Shown here: positions 24,192-33,000 of the stretch, in pieces
Position numbering within the stretch: position 1 is the first letter of the stretch
How the letters are laid out: every line of letters begins with the position of its first letter
From: CAWBXL01 sp963837365
GTDB lineage: Bacteria > Acidobacteriota > Terriglobia > Terriglobales > Acidobacteriaceae
Reading direction: 5' to 3'
Assembly (NCBI GenBank): GCA_963837365.1
Contig: CAWIMW010000006.1
Location: 62,001 to 126,000, forward strand
DNA length: 64,000 bases
Notes under the pieces: model-generated
What the model saw: only the letters and a program-made list of their open reading frames with translations
Database searches by the model: none
Told to the model about the DNA's origin: nothing
Program-made: the position numbers and the translations under genes

Positions 24192-25532
24192 ATGAGCACC
24201 AAAACCCTGGCCGTAGGCCCCAAGATCAAGACCGCCTTGCCCGGTCCCAACGCCAAGCGCGTTCTGGCAGGAGACGAGAAATATGTTTCGCCGTCCTATA
24301 CCCGTTCCTATCCGCTGGTTGCGCAAAGCGGAAAAGGAATCGTCGTTACCGACGTGGACGGCAATGAGTTTTTCGATTTTTCCGCCGGCATCGCCGTGAC
24401 TTCCACTGGCCACTGTCATCCGAAAGTGGTAGCGGCAATTCAGAAGCAGGCTGCCGAGTTGATTCACATGTCCGGCACCGACTTCTATTACGAGAGCATG
24501 GTGACGCTGGGTGAGCGGCTCTCGAAGATCGCACCCATGCCCGGCCCACACAAAATTTACTACGGTAACTCGGGCACGGAAGCCATTGAATGCGCATTGA
24601 AACTCGCACGCTATCACACCAAGCGTCAGCATGTGATTGCATTCCTTGGCGCGTTTCACGGACGCACCATGGGCGCATTGTCCCTGACCGCATCCAAGCC
24701 GCAGCAGCGGCGCCGTTTCGGCCCACCGCCTCCAGGAGTGACGCACATTCAATATCCGGACGTCTACCGCTTCAGCAATGGAGACGCGGACTTCGCATTG
24801 AAATGTGCGCGTCACATTGAAGACCGGTTGTTCAAGACCATTCTTCCTCCCGAAGAAGTGGCGGCGATTTTTGTGGAGCCGGTGCAGGGAGAAGGCGGCT
24901 ACGTGCCGGCTCCGACTGAGTTCATGCAAGAGCTGCGCCGCATCTGCGACACGCATGGCATTTTGCTGGTCTGCGATGAAGTTCAAAGTGGCATGGGACG
25001 CACGGGAAAATGGTGGGCAGTGCAGCACTCCGGCGTTTGTCCTGACATTATCACTTCGGCGAAAGGAATCGCCTCGGGCATGCCGCTGGGTGTGACCATC
25101 ACTCGCGCAGATGTGATGGACTGGGTGCCGGGATCCCATGCTTCAACTTTCGGAGGTAATCCGGTTTGTATTGCCGCCGCGATGGCAACTCTTGATGTCA
25201 TTGAGCAGGAGCGGTTACTGGAAAACGCTACTGACGTTGGCAACTACATGCTGAAGCACATGGCAGACTGGCCCAGCAAACACAACCTGGTCGGCGATGT
25301 GCGCGGACGCGGGTTGATGATCGGCGTCGAACTGGTCAAGGACAAGAGAACCAAAGAGCACGCTGCCGCCGAGCGCGATCGGGTGGTCGAGCTGGCATTC
25401 GAACGGGGCATTCTGTTCCTGGGTTGCGGGCCGAGTACGGTACGAATTTCTCCGGGCCTGGTAGTCACGCGAGACGAGGCAGAAACCGCCATAGAAGTTT
25501 TGGAAGAATCTATCTCAATCGTGGAGAAGTAG
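24192..25532 (+). CDS. Class III aminotransferase (acetylornithine/GABA aminotransferase family)
   Basis: The ATG at 24192 has GGAGG six bases upstream; 446 residues. PLP-enzyme motifs include YGNSGTEAIECALKLARYHT, AFHGRTMGALS, VEPVQGEGGYVPAP, VCDEVQSGMGRTG and the Schiff-base Lys in SAKGIASGMPLG (about residue 291). The pattern fits GabT-like or acetylornithine-type transaminases that move an amino group from an omega-amino acid to 2-oxoglutarate. The donor cannot be assigned. A cluster of three hairpins follows the stop. Confidence 0.87.
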   Translation: MSTKTLAVGPKIKTALPGPNAKRVLAGDEKYVSPSYTRSYPLVAQSGKGIVVTDVDGNEFFDFSAGIAVTSTGHCHPKVVAAIQKQAAELIHMSGTDFYYESMVTLGERLSKIAPMPGPHKIYYGNSGTEAIECALKLARYHTKRQHVIAFLGAFHGRTMGALSLTASKPQQRRRFGPPPPGVTHIQYPDVYRFSNGDADFALKCARHIEDRLFKTILPPEEVAAIFVEPVQGEGGYVPAPTEFMQELRRICDTHGILLVCDEVQSGMGRTGKWWAVQHSGVCPDIITSAKGIASGMPLGVTITRADVMDWVPGSHASTFGGNPVCIAAAMATLDVIEQERLLENATDVGNYMLKHMADWPSKHNLVGDVRGRGLMIGVELVKDKRTKEHAAAERDRVVELAFERGILFLGCGPSTVRISPGLVVTRDEAETAIEVLEESISIVEK

Positions 25533-25538
25533 TGAGTA

Positions 25539-25613
25539 GGCGGACACTCTTGTCCGCCAAAGGCCGACAGCATTAGTAATGCTGTACGCAGGGCGGACAG
25601 CAGTGTCCGCCCT
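25539..25613. repeat. Three tandem perfect hairpins, 'gcggacaNNNNtgtccgc' family
   Basis: Hairpin 1 at 25539-25558 (GGCGGACA/TGTCCGCC, CTCT loop). Hairpin 2 is in the middle (ACAGCATTA/TAATGCTGT around one G). Hairpin 3 at 25590-25613 (AGGGCGGACA/TGTCCGCCCT, GCAG loop). Hairpin 3 shares its stem core and ctacac tail with 10499-10522. It may terminate the aminotransferase transcript. Confidence 0.7.
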
Positions 25614-25627
25614 ACACTTGAAAACCT

Positions 25628-26089
25628 ATGTTTACTGGCACAGTCGAATCCATCTTCATTGCCGCCACGGCCAAAGCGCCGATGCAGGCGGTTACACAAG
25701 CCCGCGTCATTCCCGGTGTAGGGGTCGAAGGTGACCGCTATGCCTTGCGCCAGGGAACTTTCTTTAAGGAATTACCAGACCGTGAGCTTACTCTGATTGA
25801 AGCGGAGTCCATCGAAGGACTAAAACGCGAATACCAAGTAGACCTTGTTCCCAGCGACGCCCGCCGCAACGTTGTCACCCGCGGCGTTCCATTGAATCAT
25901 CTAGTCGGGAAGGAGTTCAGGATTGGAAATACGCGGATCAGAGGTATACGCCTTTGTGAACCGTGTACTCATCTAGAAGCAGTCACCAAACTCTCACTCA
26001 TCAAAGGACTACGCCATCGTGGAGGGCTGCGCGCACAGATTGTGAGCGAAGGCGTGATCTCCGTCGGTGACGCGATTACCGAACCATGA
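25628..26089 (+). CDS. MOSC-domain protein
   Basis: A 153-residue MOSC-fold protein (VESIFIAATAKAPMQAVTQA start, GVGVEGDRYALRQGTFF, NVVTRGVPLNHLVGKEFRIG). The conserved Cys is in RLCEPCTHLE. MOSC domains bind or transfer sulfur or molybdenum cofactor; small stand-alone members have no assigned role. It overlaps the DinB gene by four bases (ATGA) and so is cotranslated with it. Confidence 0.87.
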   Translation: MFTGTVESIFIAATAKAPMQAVTQARVIPGVGVEGDRYALRQGTFFKELPDRELTLIEAESIEGLKREYQVDLVPSDARRNVVTRGVPLNHLVGKEFRIGNTRIRGIRLCEPCTHLEAVTKLSLIKGLRHRGGLRAQIVSEGVISVGDAITEP

Positions 26090-26574
26090 CGGTCCTGCGC
26101 GAGCTTTATTACGGCAAGGGAGCGCATGTGAATCCCCTCGCTTGCCTGGAAGATGTTTCCGCCGATCTGGCTTGCCGGAAAATTGAGGGCTATCCCCATT
26201 CCATCTACCAGATCGTTGAGCACATGAATTATTGGATGGATTACGAGATCCGCAGGATTAACGGCCAGCAACAACAATATCCGCAACATGCGATCGAAAG
26301 CTGGCCAAGTGCAAACGCAACCAACGGAAAAGAATGGGATGATACCCGGGCACGGTTCACATCACTGCTCGGCAGGCTGGAATCGTTATCGCACTGCGAT
26401 CATCTAATACTCAAACGTCAGGTGGAGCCAGACAAGGCGTCAGCGACGGTATACACGGTCGAAGATGTGCTCTGGCAGATGATGGCGCACAACAGTTACC
26501 ACATCGGCCAGGTGGCCATGGTCCGGCGATGCCTCGGTGTGTGGCCTCCACGCGGCGGTGGCGATAGCTGGTAA
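26086..26574 (+). CDS. DinB-family four-helix protein (putative metal-dependent)
   Basis: A 162-residue protein. The His ligands of the DinB/YfiT fold are visible in YQIVEHMNYWMDYEIRR and MAHNSYHIGQVAMVRR. Members bind a divalent metal and often act in thiol or detoxification chemistry; the role here is unknown. The ATGA overlap with the MOSC gene suggests a two-gene operon with a possible sulfur theme. Confidence 0.82.
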   Translation: MTVLRELYYGKGAHVNPLACLEDVSADLACRKIEGYPHSIYQIVEHMNYWMDYEIRRINGQQQQYPQHAIESWPSANATNGKEWDDTRARFTSLLGRLESLSHCDHLILKRQVEPDKASATVYTVEDVLWQMMAHNSYHIGQVAMVRRCLGVWPPRGGGDSW

Positions 26575-26592
26575 GGCAACCAAATTCCTTTC

Positions 26593-27510
26593 ATGAAATC
26601 TCAGATGACAATGCGCACGTGGGTAGCCCTGTCTGCGGCCTTGTTTCTGTGGGCATCGGCGTTTGCCGGAATTCGCGTAGGGCTTAGTGGCTACTCTCCC
26701 GCCCACCTTGCATTGTTGCGGTTTCTGGTGGCTTCGGTGGTTCTCGCAATCTACGCCAGCCGAGCACATTTCCGCCGTCCACGATGGAAGGACTTGCCAC
26801 GTTTTGTGATGACCGGTTTGTTTGGCATCAGCTTATACAATCTCGCCCTCAACTACGGCGAGGTCACGGTCAGCGCCGGAGTCGCGAGTCTCCTGATTTC
26901 TTCCGCGCCCATCTGGATTGCATTGCTCTCCACCATCGCCCTTGGGGAGCGTCTAACCCTGTGGGGCTGGGGAGGAGTCTTTATCAGCTTCGCGGGCGTC
27001 GCCATGATTGCCGCAGGCGAAGGTGGAGGCCTTCACTTTTCCGCCCGTGCATTGTTATTGGCCGCAGCAGCTTTAAGCTCTGCCATTTACATCGTGATGC
27101 AGAAACAGCTGTTGCAGACTTACAATGCGCTTGAAGTTACAACTTACTCCATCTGGTTGGGAACACTTTTCCTACTTCCATTCGGAGTTGGATTAGCACA
27201 CACCATCCACGCGGCAACAGTTAGCGCGACGCTGGCTATTGTGTACTTGGGAATTTTCCCCGCCGCGATTGCCTTCACCGCATGGGCCTACGCGCTTTCG
27301 CACGGGCCGGTCAACCGCATCTCCAGCTTTCTCTATCTAGTTCCCGTATTGGCCATCGCAATTGCCTGGGTATGGCTGGGCGAAATGCCGCGCTTGATGT
27401 CGTTACTGGGAGGCGTAGTTGCGCTTGCTGGAGTTGTGATTGTGAATGTGTGGGGAAAGACAGCCGACCCAATCGTACGACCGTCGGTTCCGGCAAAAAG
27501 CATTGCCTGA
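26593..27510 (+). CDS. EamA/DMT-family transporter
   Basis: A 305-residue protein with ten predicted membrane helices in two EamA repeats (LSAALFLWASAFAGIRVGLS; ALSSAIYIVMQKQLLQTYNA). Likely a metabolite exporter of unknown substrate. It starts 19 bases after the DinB gene. A perfect TGTGA-N6-TCACA palindrome lies 13 bases after the stop. Confidence 0.87.
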   Translation: MKSQMTMRTWVALSAALFLWASAFAGIRVGLSGYSPAHLALLRFLVASVVLAIYASRAHFRRPRWKDLPRFVMTGLFGISLYNLALNYGEVTVSAGVASLLISSAPIWIALLSTIALGERLTLWGWGGVFISFAGVAMIAAGEGGGLHFSARALLLAAAALSSAIYIVMQKQLLQTYNALEVTTYSIWLGTLFLLPFGVGLAHTIHAATVSATLAIVYLGIFPAAIAFTAWAYALSHGPVNRISSFLYLVPVLAIAIAWVWLGEMPRLMSLLGGVVALAGVVIVNVWGKTADPIVRPSVPAKSIA

Positions 27511-27522
27511 TTATTATCAGAT

Positions 27523-27550
27523 CTTGAATGTGACATCCGTCACATTCAAG
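27523..27550. promoter_or_regulatory. Perfect 12-bp-arm palindrome matching the CRP/FNR-type consensus
   Basis: CTTGAATGTGAC and GTCACATTCAAG are exact reverse complements around ATCC. The core reads TGTGA-CATCCG-TCACA, the E. coli CRP consensus. There is no T-run, so it is a poor terminator, and it lies 23 bases before the YraN start. A CRP/FNR-family regulator is the obvious reader; none with a helix-turn-helix is encoded in this window. Confidence 0.6.
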
Positions 27551-27572
27551 GCTGCGGCAAACATCTAGAATT

Positions 27573-28022
27573 TTGTTCGTGTCCGGAAGACTTACTCACA
27601 CCACCCTCCGCGCCTTGGATTTGCTTTTTAGCAGATTGCCGGCTCGCAAGGACGGCCCAACTCACCTGCGCATCGGCCGCCGCGGCGAGGAAGACACTTA
27701 CTTCTATCTCCGGCGCCTGGGCTACGTAATCGTAGCCCGCAACTTCCGCTCTCCACGCCGCCACGGAGAGATCGACCTGATTGGTTGGGACAAGAACGTA
27801 CTGTGCTTTATTGAAGTTAAGACCCGCACCAGCCGTGCGATAAAGCCCGCTGAAGCTGCTGTCGATCAATATAAGAAGCGGGACTTGTCGGCCGTGGCAC
27901 GGGAGTACCTGCGTCACCTGCCGCCGGATTGTCCCTGCCGCTTCGACGTGGTAAGCGTCTACTATGAATCGCCCGGCCAGCCCGTGTTCGAGTTGTTCCG
28001 CAACGCATTCGCCATGTCGTAG
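27573..28022 (+). CDS. YraN/UPF0102-family predicted endonuclease-fold protein
   Basis: A 149-residue protein, starting with TTG at 27573 or GTG at 27579. The UPF0102 signature is present: IGRRGEEDTYFYLRRLGYVIVARNFRSPRRHGEIDLIG, then VLCFIEVKTRTS. The E, D and ExK residues define a PD-(D/E)xK-like site. The role is probably DNA processing or repair, unproven. It is followed by galT after 47 bases. Confidence 0.88.
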   Translation: MFVSGRLTHTTLRALDLLFSRLPARKDGPTHLRIGRRGEEDTYFYLRRLGYVIVARNFRSPRRHGEIDLIGWDKNVLCFIEVKTRTSRAIKPAEAAVDQYKKRDLSAVAREYLRHLPPDCPCRFDVVSVYYESPGQPVFELFRNAFAMS

Positions 28023-28069
28023 AATAGCCATTCGAGCCAGCTTCGTTCCCTCCGCGGAAAGGACGCCAG

Positions 28070-29110
28070 TTGCCTGAACTAAGAAAAGACCCCATCGTTG
28101 GCCGCTGGGTGATCATCTCCACTGACCGGGCCAAGCGCCCCAGCGACTTTCTCCGCGAGGGAGTAAAGCTCAAGGGCGGTTTCTGTCCTTTCTGCTACGG
28201 CAACGAAGCCAAGACCCCGCCGGAGATTCAGGCCTACCGCCCCAGCCCCAATGGTGGCCCGCCTCCGCAGCGCGACACGCCCGGCTGGACAGTGCGCGTT
28301 GTGCCCAACAAGTTTCCCGCACTCGGCATAGAGGGCAATCTCGACCGTCAAGCCGAAGGACTGTTCGACAAGATGAACGGCATTGGCGCGCACGAAGTCA
28401 TCATTGAGACTCCAGACCACAGCGCGACTTTGGCCGGCCTCTCCCCAAAACGGATTGAGGACGTGCTGTGGACTTTTCGCGACCGTATTCTCGATTTGAA
28501 GAAAGACCGTCGCTTCAAATACATTCTAATTTTTAAGAATCACGGCGAAGCAGCCGGTGCTTCGCTTGAGCATTCACACTCCCAGCTCATTGCGTTGCCC
28601 ATTATTCCCATCAACGTGCACGAAGAGTTGGATGGCGCCAAGCAGTACTTCATTTATAAAGAACGCTGCGTATTCTGCGATGTCATTCGCCAGGAGGCCG
28701 AAGCCGGCGTGCGGGTAGTGGCGGAAAATCCGGATTTCATCACGCTGGCCCCCTACGCTCCACGTTTCCCCTTCGAGACCTGGATCCTCCCCAAGCGGCA
28801 CGAATCGGTGTTTGAAAATTCTTCGTCGCCGATGTTCCAGAACCTGGCGCGAGCGGTCAAGACGCTGTTGATGAAAGCTGACCGCGTGCTCGATAACCCG
28901 CCGTATAACCTGGTAATCCACAGCACTCCCGCGCAAGATCCCAGCAACGACTACTACCACTGGCACATAGAATTCATGCCCAAGCTGACCAAGACCGCGG
29001 GCTTTGAATGGGGGACGGGTTTCTACATCAACCCGACTCCTCCTGAAGAAGCAGCCCGGTTTCTGCGGGAAGCCAGGGTCGAAGAAGTGGTCCCGGCCAT
29101 CGTAAGTTAG
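28070..29110 (+). CDS. galT: Galactose-1-phosphate uridylyltransferase
   Basis: A 346-residue Leloir-pathway enzyme of the HIT superfamily, starting with TTG after GGAAAGGA. The first zinc-site Cys pair is in GGFCPFCYGNE, and the uridylylated His is in EHSHSQLIALP (His 170; Ser replaces the Pro of HPHxQ). The second half has the HIT-type HWHIEFMP. It exchanges UMP between UDP-glucose and galactose-1-phosphate. No galK or galE is nearby. Confidence 0.9.
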   Translation: MPELRKDPIVGRWVIISTDRAKRPSDFLREGVKLKGGFCPFCYGNEAKTPPEIQAYRPSPNGGPPPQRDTPGWTVRVVPNKFPALGIEGNLDRQAEGLFDKMNGIGAHEVIIETPDHSATLAGLSPKRIEDVLWTFRDRILDLKKDRRFKYILIFKNHGEAAGASLEHSHSQLIALPIIPINVHEELDGAKQYFIYKERCVFCDVIRQEAEAGVRVVAENPDFITLAPYAPRFPFETWILPKRHESVFENSSSPMFQNLARAVKTLLMKADRVLDNPPYNLVIHSTPAQDPSNDYYHWHIEFMPKLTKTAGFEWGTGFYINPTPPEEAARFLREARVEEVVPAIVS

Positions 29111-29130
29111 AGTTTTCAATCCACAAACCC

Positions 29131-29203
29131 AGCCGCGGATTTTCGCGGATCAACCCAGAATGTTATTTTGTCTTATCCGCGAAATCCGCGCAGATCTGCG
29201 GCT
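29131..29203. repeat. Intergenic inverted repeat, 'gccgcggatttncgcggat' family
   Basis: The left arm agccgcggattttcgcggat pairs with the right arm (ttatccgcgaaatccgcgcag, then ctgcggct) across about 25 bases. It is a sister of the 20219/20676 and 60218 copies. Confidence 0.6.
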
Positions 29204-29228
29204 AAAGCTTTTGAAACTACCCCTGACT

Positions 29229-29262
29229 TGTATTTATATTGGTACGTTGGTATATTGGTACC
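29229..29262 (+). promoter_or_regulatory. Promoter with three tandem TTGGTANN octamers
   Basis: TTGTAT (29229-29234) and TATATT (29251-29256) are 16 bases apart. Three exact-period octamers, TTGGTACG, TTGGTATA and TTGGTACC, occupy 29239-29262 and cover the -10 box. Initiation near 29263 would make the ATG at 29266 almost leaderless. A ribbon-helix-helix repressor encoded by the first gene is a plausible reader. Confidence 0.5.
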
Positions 29263-29265
29263 AAA

Positions 29266-29532
29266 ATGAATAAACAAATCCCAATTGAAGTAGAACGCGT
29301 CCAAACCGGCGTCCGCATCGAAAAGCACCTGTTGAAGGTCCTGAAAGCCGTCTCCGAGCTGAAAGATATGACCCTCGGTGATTTGCTGGAAGGCATCGTG
29401 CTACACGCCTTCGAAGGGAAGGCGCCTTTTTCTGAAGGCACGCTGAAGGAAATTGAACAGTTCAGAACAATCTATGGATTAACCCTCAAGGCGTCCGACA
29501 GTCATCAGCTGAAGGAACGGAAGCGGCGATGA
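29266..29532 (+). CDS. Small ribbon-helix-helix-like protein
   Basis: An 88-residue soluble protein: a beta strand (IEVERVQTGVRIEKHLL) followed by two helices (KVLKAVSELKDMTLGDLLEGIVLHAFEG), reminiscent of RHH DNA-binding dimers. The family is not firmly recognised. It overlaps the next gene by four bases (ATGA) and sits behind tandem octamer repeats, which suits an autoregulator. There is no upstream Shine-Dalgarno. Confidence 0.6.
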   Translation: MNKQIPIEVERVQTGVRIEKHLLKVLKAVSELKDMTLGDLLEGIVLHAFEGKAPFSEGTLKEIEQFRTIYGLTLKASDSHQLKERKRR

Positions 29533-30077
29533 AGGTCTTATACGTAGTTGTGCCATTGGTTGTGTTGGCAGCGGCTATTGCTTTGTTATTTCATTTGCAT
29601 TCGCGGCGAATTGTTCCAGCGCCGGTGAGCCATGTGGAGAATGGATTTGAATTCACCGTCCATGCACCGTACAAGAGCGTGTTTCCCTTATTCGGGGCAC
29701 ATGGCGAGCGTGCCTGGGCGGGCAAGCACTGGGACCCACAATTCCTTTTTCCGCAACCAGCCCAGGACAAAGAAGGCGAGGTCTTCACAATTACCCACGG
29801 CCATACCCACGCCACATGGGTCAATACGGCATTTGATTTGGAATCAGGCCATGTGCAGTATGTTTACGTGATTCCGGAGGTACAGGCCGTGCTGATTGAT
29901 ATTCATCTGCACCAGGATGCCGCTTTGGCCACCGGCGTGAAAGTGGTGTACCAACGAACCGCTTTAACATCCGGTTTTAATGACCATATCCGCGAAATGG
30001 GCCAGAAAGACGGCCAGGCCGCTGAAGAATGGCAGGGGGCGATTGAAAAATGTCTGGGTGTCACGAAACAGAACTAG
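29529..30077 (+). CDS. Membrane-anchored SRPBCC/START-like protein
   Basis: A 182-residue protein: one N-terminal membrane helix (VVPLVVLAAAIALLFHLH), then an SRPBCC-like lipid or ligand-binding domain (HVENGFEFTVHAPYKSVFPLFG, GEVFTITHGHTHATWVNTAFD, QVVYVI-type strand, GFNDHIREMGQKDGQAAEEWQ). The His-rich HGHTHATW loop might bind metal. It is coupled to the small RHH-like gene. The function is unknown. Confidence 0.65.
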   Translation: MKVLYVVVPLVVLAAAIALLFHLHSRRIVPAPVSHVENGFEFTVHAPYKSVFPLFGAHGERAWAGKHWDPQFLFPQPAQDKEGEVFTITHGHTHATWVNTAFDLESGHVQYVYVIPEVQAVLIDIHLHQDAALATGVKVVYQRTALTSGFNDHIREMGQKDGQAAEEWQGAIEKCLGVTKQN

Positions 30078-30093
30078 CTGGTCTGTGCAGTTT

Positions 30094-32739
30094 CTACTTC
30101 AAACCCTCGACCAAGTATAAGTCCGCCAGCATGCGGTGATATCCAAACACGCAGGTCTTGGCGTCAGGCGTCATGATGATGGGACCAATAGTCTCGACCC
30201 CGGCCGGATCGGAAGGCATCAGTTGCTTCCATAGTGTCCGCTTTCCGGTCGTCAGATCAAGGTGATAGACCTGTGCGGGCAGTTCTCCTGGCTGATAGAT
30301 ATAAAGTGCGTCGCTGTCTGTGCTGAAGGTGATGGGTTGCTCGCCGGGATTGAGGCCGGCAATAAGACGCGGCTCGCCCCCCGCGATGGGATACAGATAG
30401 CCTTTTTGATCGGGCCCAATTCCCGCTGCCCACCGTGAGTTGGGAGCGATCACAAAGGCGGTCCCGTTCACGCCTTCCGGAGTGATGGGGTTGCTCTTGC
30501 CCGTAGCCAGATCATCGACGTAGAGCTTGACGCCTTTGCCCGGCTCATTCCCCGCAAACAGTATCTTCTTCCCGTCTGGAAACCAGCGCGCCCAACTGTG
30601 ATTGATATTGTCCGTGGGTAATGACTTGGCTTCGCCCGCGCCGGTGGTCAGAATACGAAACTGCGAGAGCGCATCCTGGGTCTGGGCAACCACTGACTTT
30701 CCATCCGGGGAAAGAGCGACGGCGCCGCCTTCTCCCAGCAAAACCGCAGGAGAACCGTCGGTCTTGCGGATGTAAACCGCGTAGGTCAGTCCGCTGGATT
30801 TGGAGTAGGAGAGCGCACCGCCGCCGCCTTCTTCGTCAAAGAGTAGAGTCTTGCCATCGGCCGAGAGGTCCGCTGGATAGGTATAGTCCAGCCAGGAAAG
30901 ATCGCGTTGGCCGGTTTCTCCGGAAATGAGCCCCACCAATTCTCGCCGCCAACTGGCGCGCATCAACAGCACCCGGCCATCCTTAAAGATGTCGAACAAC
31001 ATCAAGGCGCCGGGCAGGCGCAGCACCATGCGTTCTTTGCCATCGAGGGTGACGGCGTAGAGCGTACGGTCCACGCCGGAACGGCTGGCGGTAAACCAAA
31101 TCTCCTTGCCGTCGGGACTCCAGGCCACGCCTTGAATGGTGTACCACTCTTCGGAAAGTGTTTTCTTGTTACCCGCCATGTCCACCACGGCCAGCGAACC
31201 GCGGTCGTCTCCCTGGACGGGATGGTCTACAAACGCGATGCGGGCTCCGTCTGGCGAAACCCGGGGATGGCCAATCCAGCCTCCAGTCTTGTAGAGGGGC
31301 TTGCCAATAGGAAACTCCAGCCGGTTTCTTCCGCCAAAATCGCGGACCACCGCCAGATCATTTCCGTCCGCCGACCAATCCGCCCATTGCACGTTCTCCA
31401 ATACTTCACGGGGAGCACCTCCCACCAGCGGCGCGCGCGCCAGCGTGCCGGCACTAACCCAGGTGCCAATGGCCTTGCTATTCAGTAGCACCGCCATCTC
31501 AGAAGTTGAGGACACCGAAACCAGCTGGGTATGGCTGAGACCCATAGATCGGGCCTCCGGAGCTTCAGGTCGCGCGGTGAAAACATCCAGCGGACTTCCC
31601 TGCCAGGCCGCGCTGTAGAGAATGGTCTGCCCGTCAGGAGCAAAACGCGCCGAACGAATGCTGCCGCGCCGGAACGTGAGCTGGCGATAAAGTGGCGGTG
31701 GAAGAGGCCCGGAAGAAAAAAACATTTTCCCCGCAAATAGGCCGGCGACCAGAGCTACAAGCACAGAAACTCCCAGCAGCACCGCCAGTGGAAATCTTTT
31801 CTTCGCGGGAGGCGCCGAAGGTTGGGCGGCAATGTTGTTCGAGGACGAAGACCCCGCAGGTTCGGCTACCGAAGATGATCGCGAGGACTCAACCGTCCGC
31901 TTAAGGCGCTTTAGGTCCGCCCGCATTTCAGCCGCGGTCTGGCAGCGCAGATCGGTGTCTTTTTCAAGAGCTTTATTGATGATGGCTTCCAGCGTGACCG
32001 GAAGCGATGGGTTCAGGCGGATGGGCGCAGTTGGCGCCCGGTTCAGAATCGCTTCGGTGATGACTGCGGAGGTTTCGCCCTGAAATGGAAGGGCCCCGGT
32101 GGACATCTCGTATAGGACGACGCCGAAGGAAAACAGGTCAGTCCGGCCGTCGAGATCCTTGCCGCGGAGTTGTTCCGGCGACATATAGGAGACCGTGCCT
32201 ACGGTCGCTCCCGGGCTGGTGAGATCAGCGTCGGTCGCGCGGGTCTGCGAGTTTCCGGTCGGCTCCGGATGAGTTACCTTTGCGAGACCAAAATCCAAGA
32301 CCTTGGCATGGCCGCGGTCGGTGACAAAAATATTGGCCGGCTTGATGTCGCGATGGATGATGCCCTTGGCATGGGCAGCTTCCAGAGCGTCGGCTACGTC
32401 AATTCCCATGTTCAAAATCCGTTCCAGCTCCTGCGGCCGGTTCTGGATCACATGCTTCAGCGTTTTCCCGCTGAGGAATTCCATGACGATAAACAGGCGG
32501 CCATCATGCTGGCCGATTTCATGGATGGTACAGATGTTGGGATGGTTCAGCGCCGAGGCAGCGCGGGCTTCGCGCCGGAAGCGCTCGAGGGCTTGCGGCT
32601 CCCGGGAAACGGCGTCCGGCAGGAACTTAAGGGCGACAAAGCGTTGCAGGCTAAGGTCTTCGGCTTTGTAGACCACGCCCATACCCCCGCCGCCAATGGC
32701 TTCGAGGATCCGGTAGTGGGAGATGGTCGTCCCGATCAT
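30094..32739 (-). CDS. Transmembrane Ser/Thr protein kinase with WD40/TolB-like beta-propeller
   Basis: An 881-residue protein. The N-terminal PknB-type kinase has the glycine loop GGGGMGVVYKAE (16-27), VALKFLP Lys, IIHRDIKPANIFV and VLDFGLAK, with GTVSYMSPEQLRG in the activation region. A membrane helix follows near 320-345 (LAVLLGVSVLVALVAGLFAG). The remaining roughly 500 residues repeat FAPDG/VSPDG/WSPDG blades of a periplasmic beta-propeller, presumably the sensor. This architecture is abundant in Acidobacteriota. The signal and the target are unknown. Confidence 0.92.
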   Translation of the reverse strand: MIGTTISHYRILEAIGGGGMGVVYKAEDLSLQRFVALKFLPDAVSREPQALERFRREARAASALNHPNICTIHEIGQHDGRLFIVMEFLSGKTLKHVIQNRPQELERILNMGIDVADALEAAHAKGIIHRDIKPANIFVTDRGHAKVLDFGLAKVTHPEPTGNSQTRATDADLTSPGATVGTVSYMSPEQLRGKDLDGRTDLFSFGVVLYEMSTGALPFQGETSAVITEAILNRAPTAPIRLNPSLPVTLEAIINKALEKDTDLRCQTAAEMRADLKRLKRTVESSRSSSVAEPAGSSSSNNIAAQPSAPPAKKRFPLAVLLGVSVLVALVAGLFAGKMFFSSGPLPPPLYRQLTFRRGSIRSARFAPDGQTILYSAAWQGSPLDVFTARPEAPEARSMGLSHTQLVSVSSTSEMAVLLNSKAIGTWVSAGTLARAPLVGGAPREVLENVQWADWSADGNDLAVVRDFGGRNRLEFPIGKPLYKTGGWIGHPRVSPDGARIAFVDHPVQGDDRGSLAVVDMAGNKKTLSEEWYTIQGVAWSPDGKEIWFTASRSGVDRTLYAVTLDGKERMVLRLPGALMLFDIFKDGRVLLMRASWRRELVGLISGETGQRDLSWLDYTYPADLSADGKTLLFDEEGGGGALSYSKSSGLTYAVYIRKTDGSPAVLLGEGGAVALSPDGKSVVAQTQDALSQFRILTTGAGEAKSLPTDNINHSWARWFPDGKKILFAGNEPGKGVKLYVDDLATGKSNPITPEGVNGTAFVIAPNSRWAAGIGPDQKGYLYPIAGGEPRLIAGLNPGEQPITFSTDSDALYIYQPGELPAQVYHLDLTTGKRTLWKQLMPSDPAGVETIGPIIMTPDAKTCVFGYHRMLADLYLVEGLK

Positions 32740-33000
32740 GTTTAGGTTAGCAGGTCGAGCAGAAAGCGAACAGCAATCTTAGGGGGGATTGATGAATTGG
32801 TCAATGTTGAGGAGTGCTTTAGAAAGGTTGAATATGAGAATGGGGCCTGCCCAGCGAGGAACCGCGCGGGGCAAAGCGAACGTTCGATCGGTTCCGTACC
32901 ACCTGTGGGCGAATCAAGAGGCCAGCTTCTCCGACACGTTTGCCTGCTCCTCGCAATCAGGCGGGTTCCATATTTATGGCATGTCTGCGATAATGGCATC

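Noticed and set aside
24093..25139. 348-codon minus-strand frame opposite the aminotransferase
   Set aside because: Antisense shadow; the plus strand has all class III transaminase motifs.
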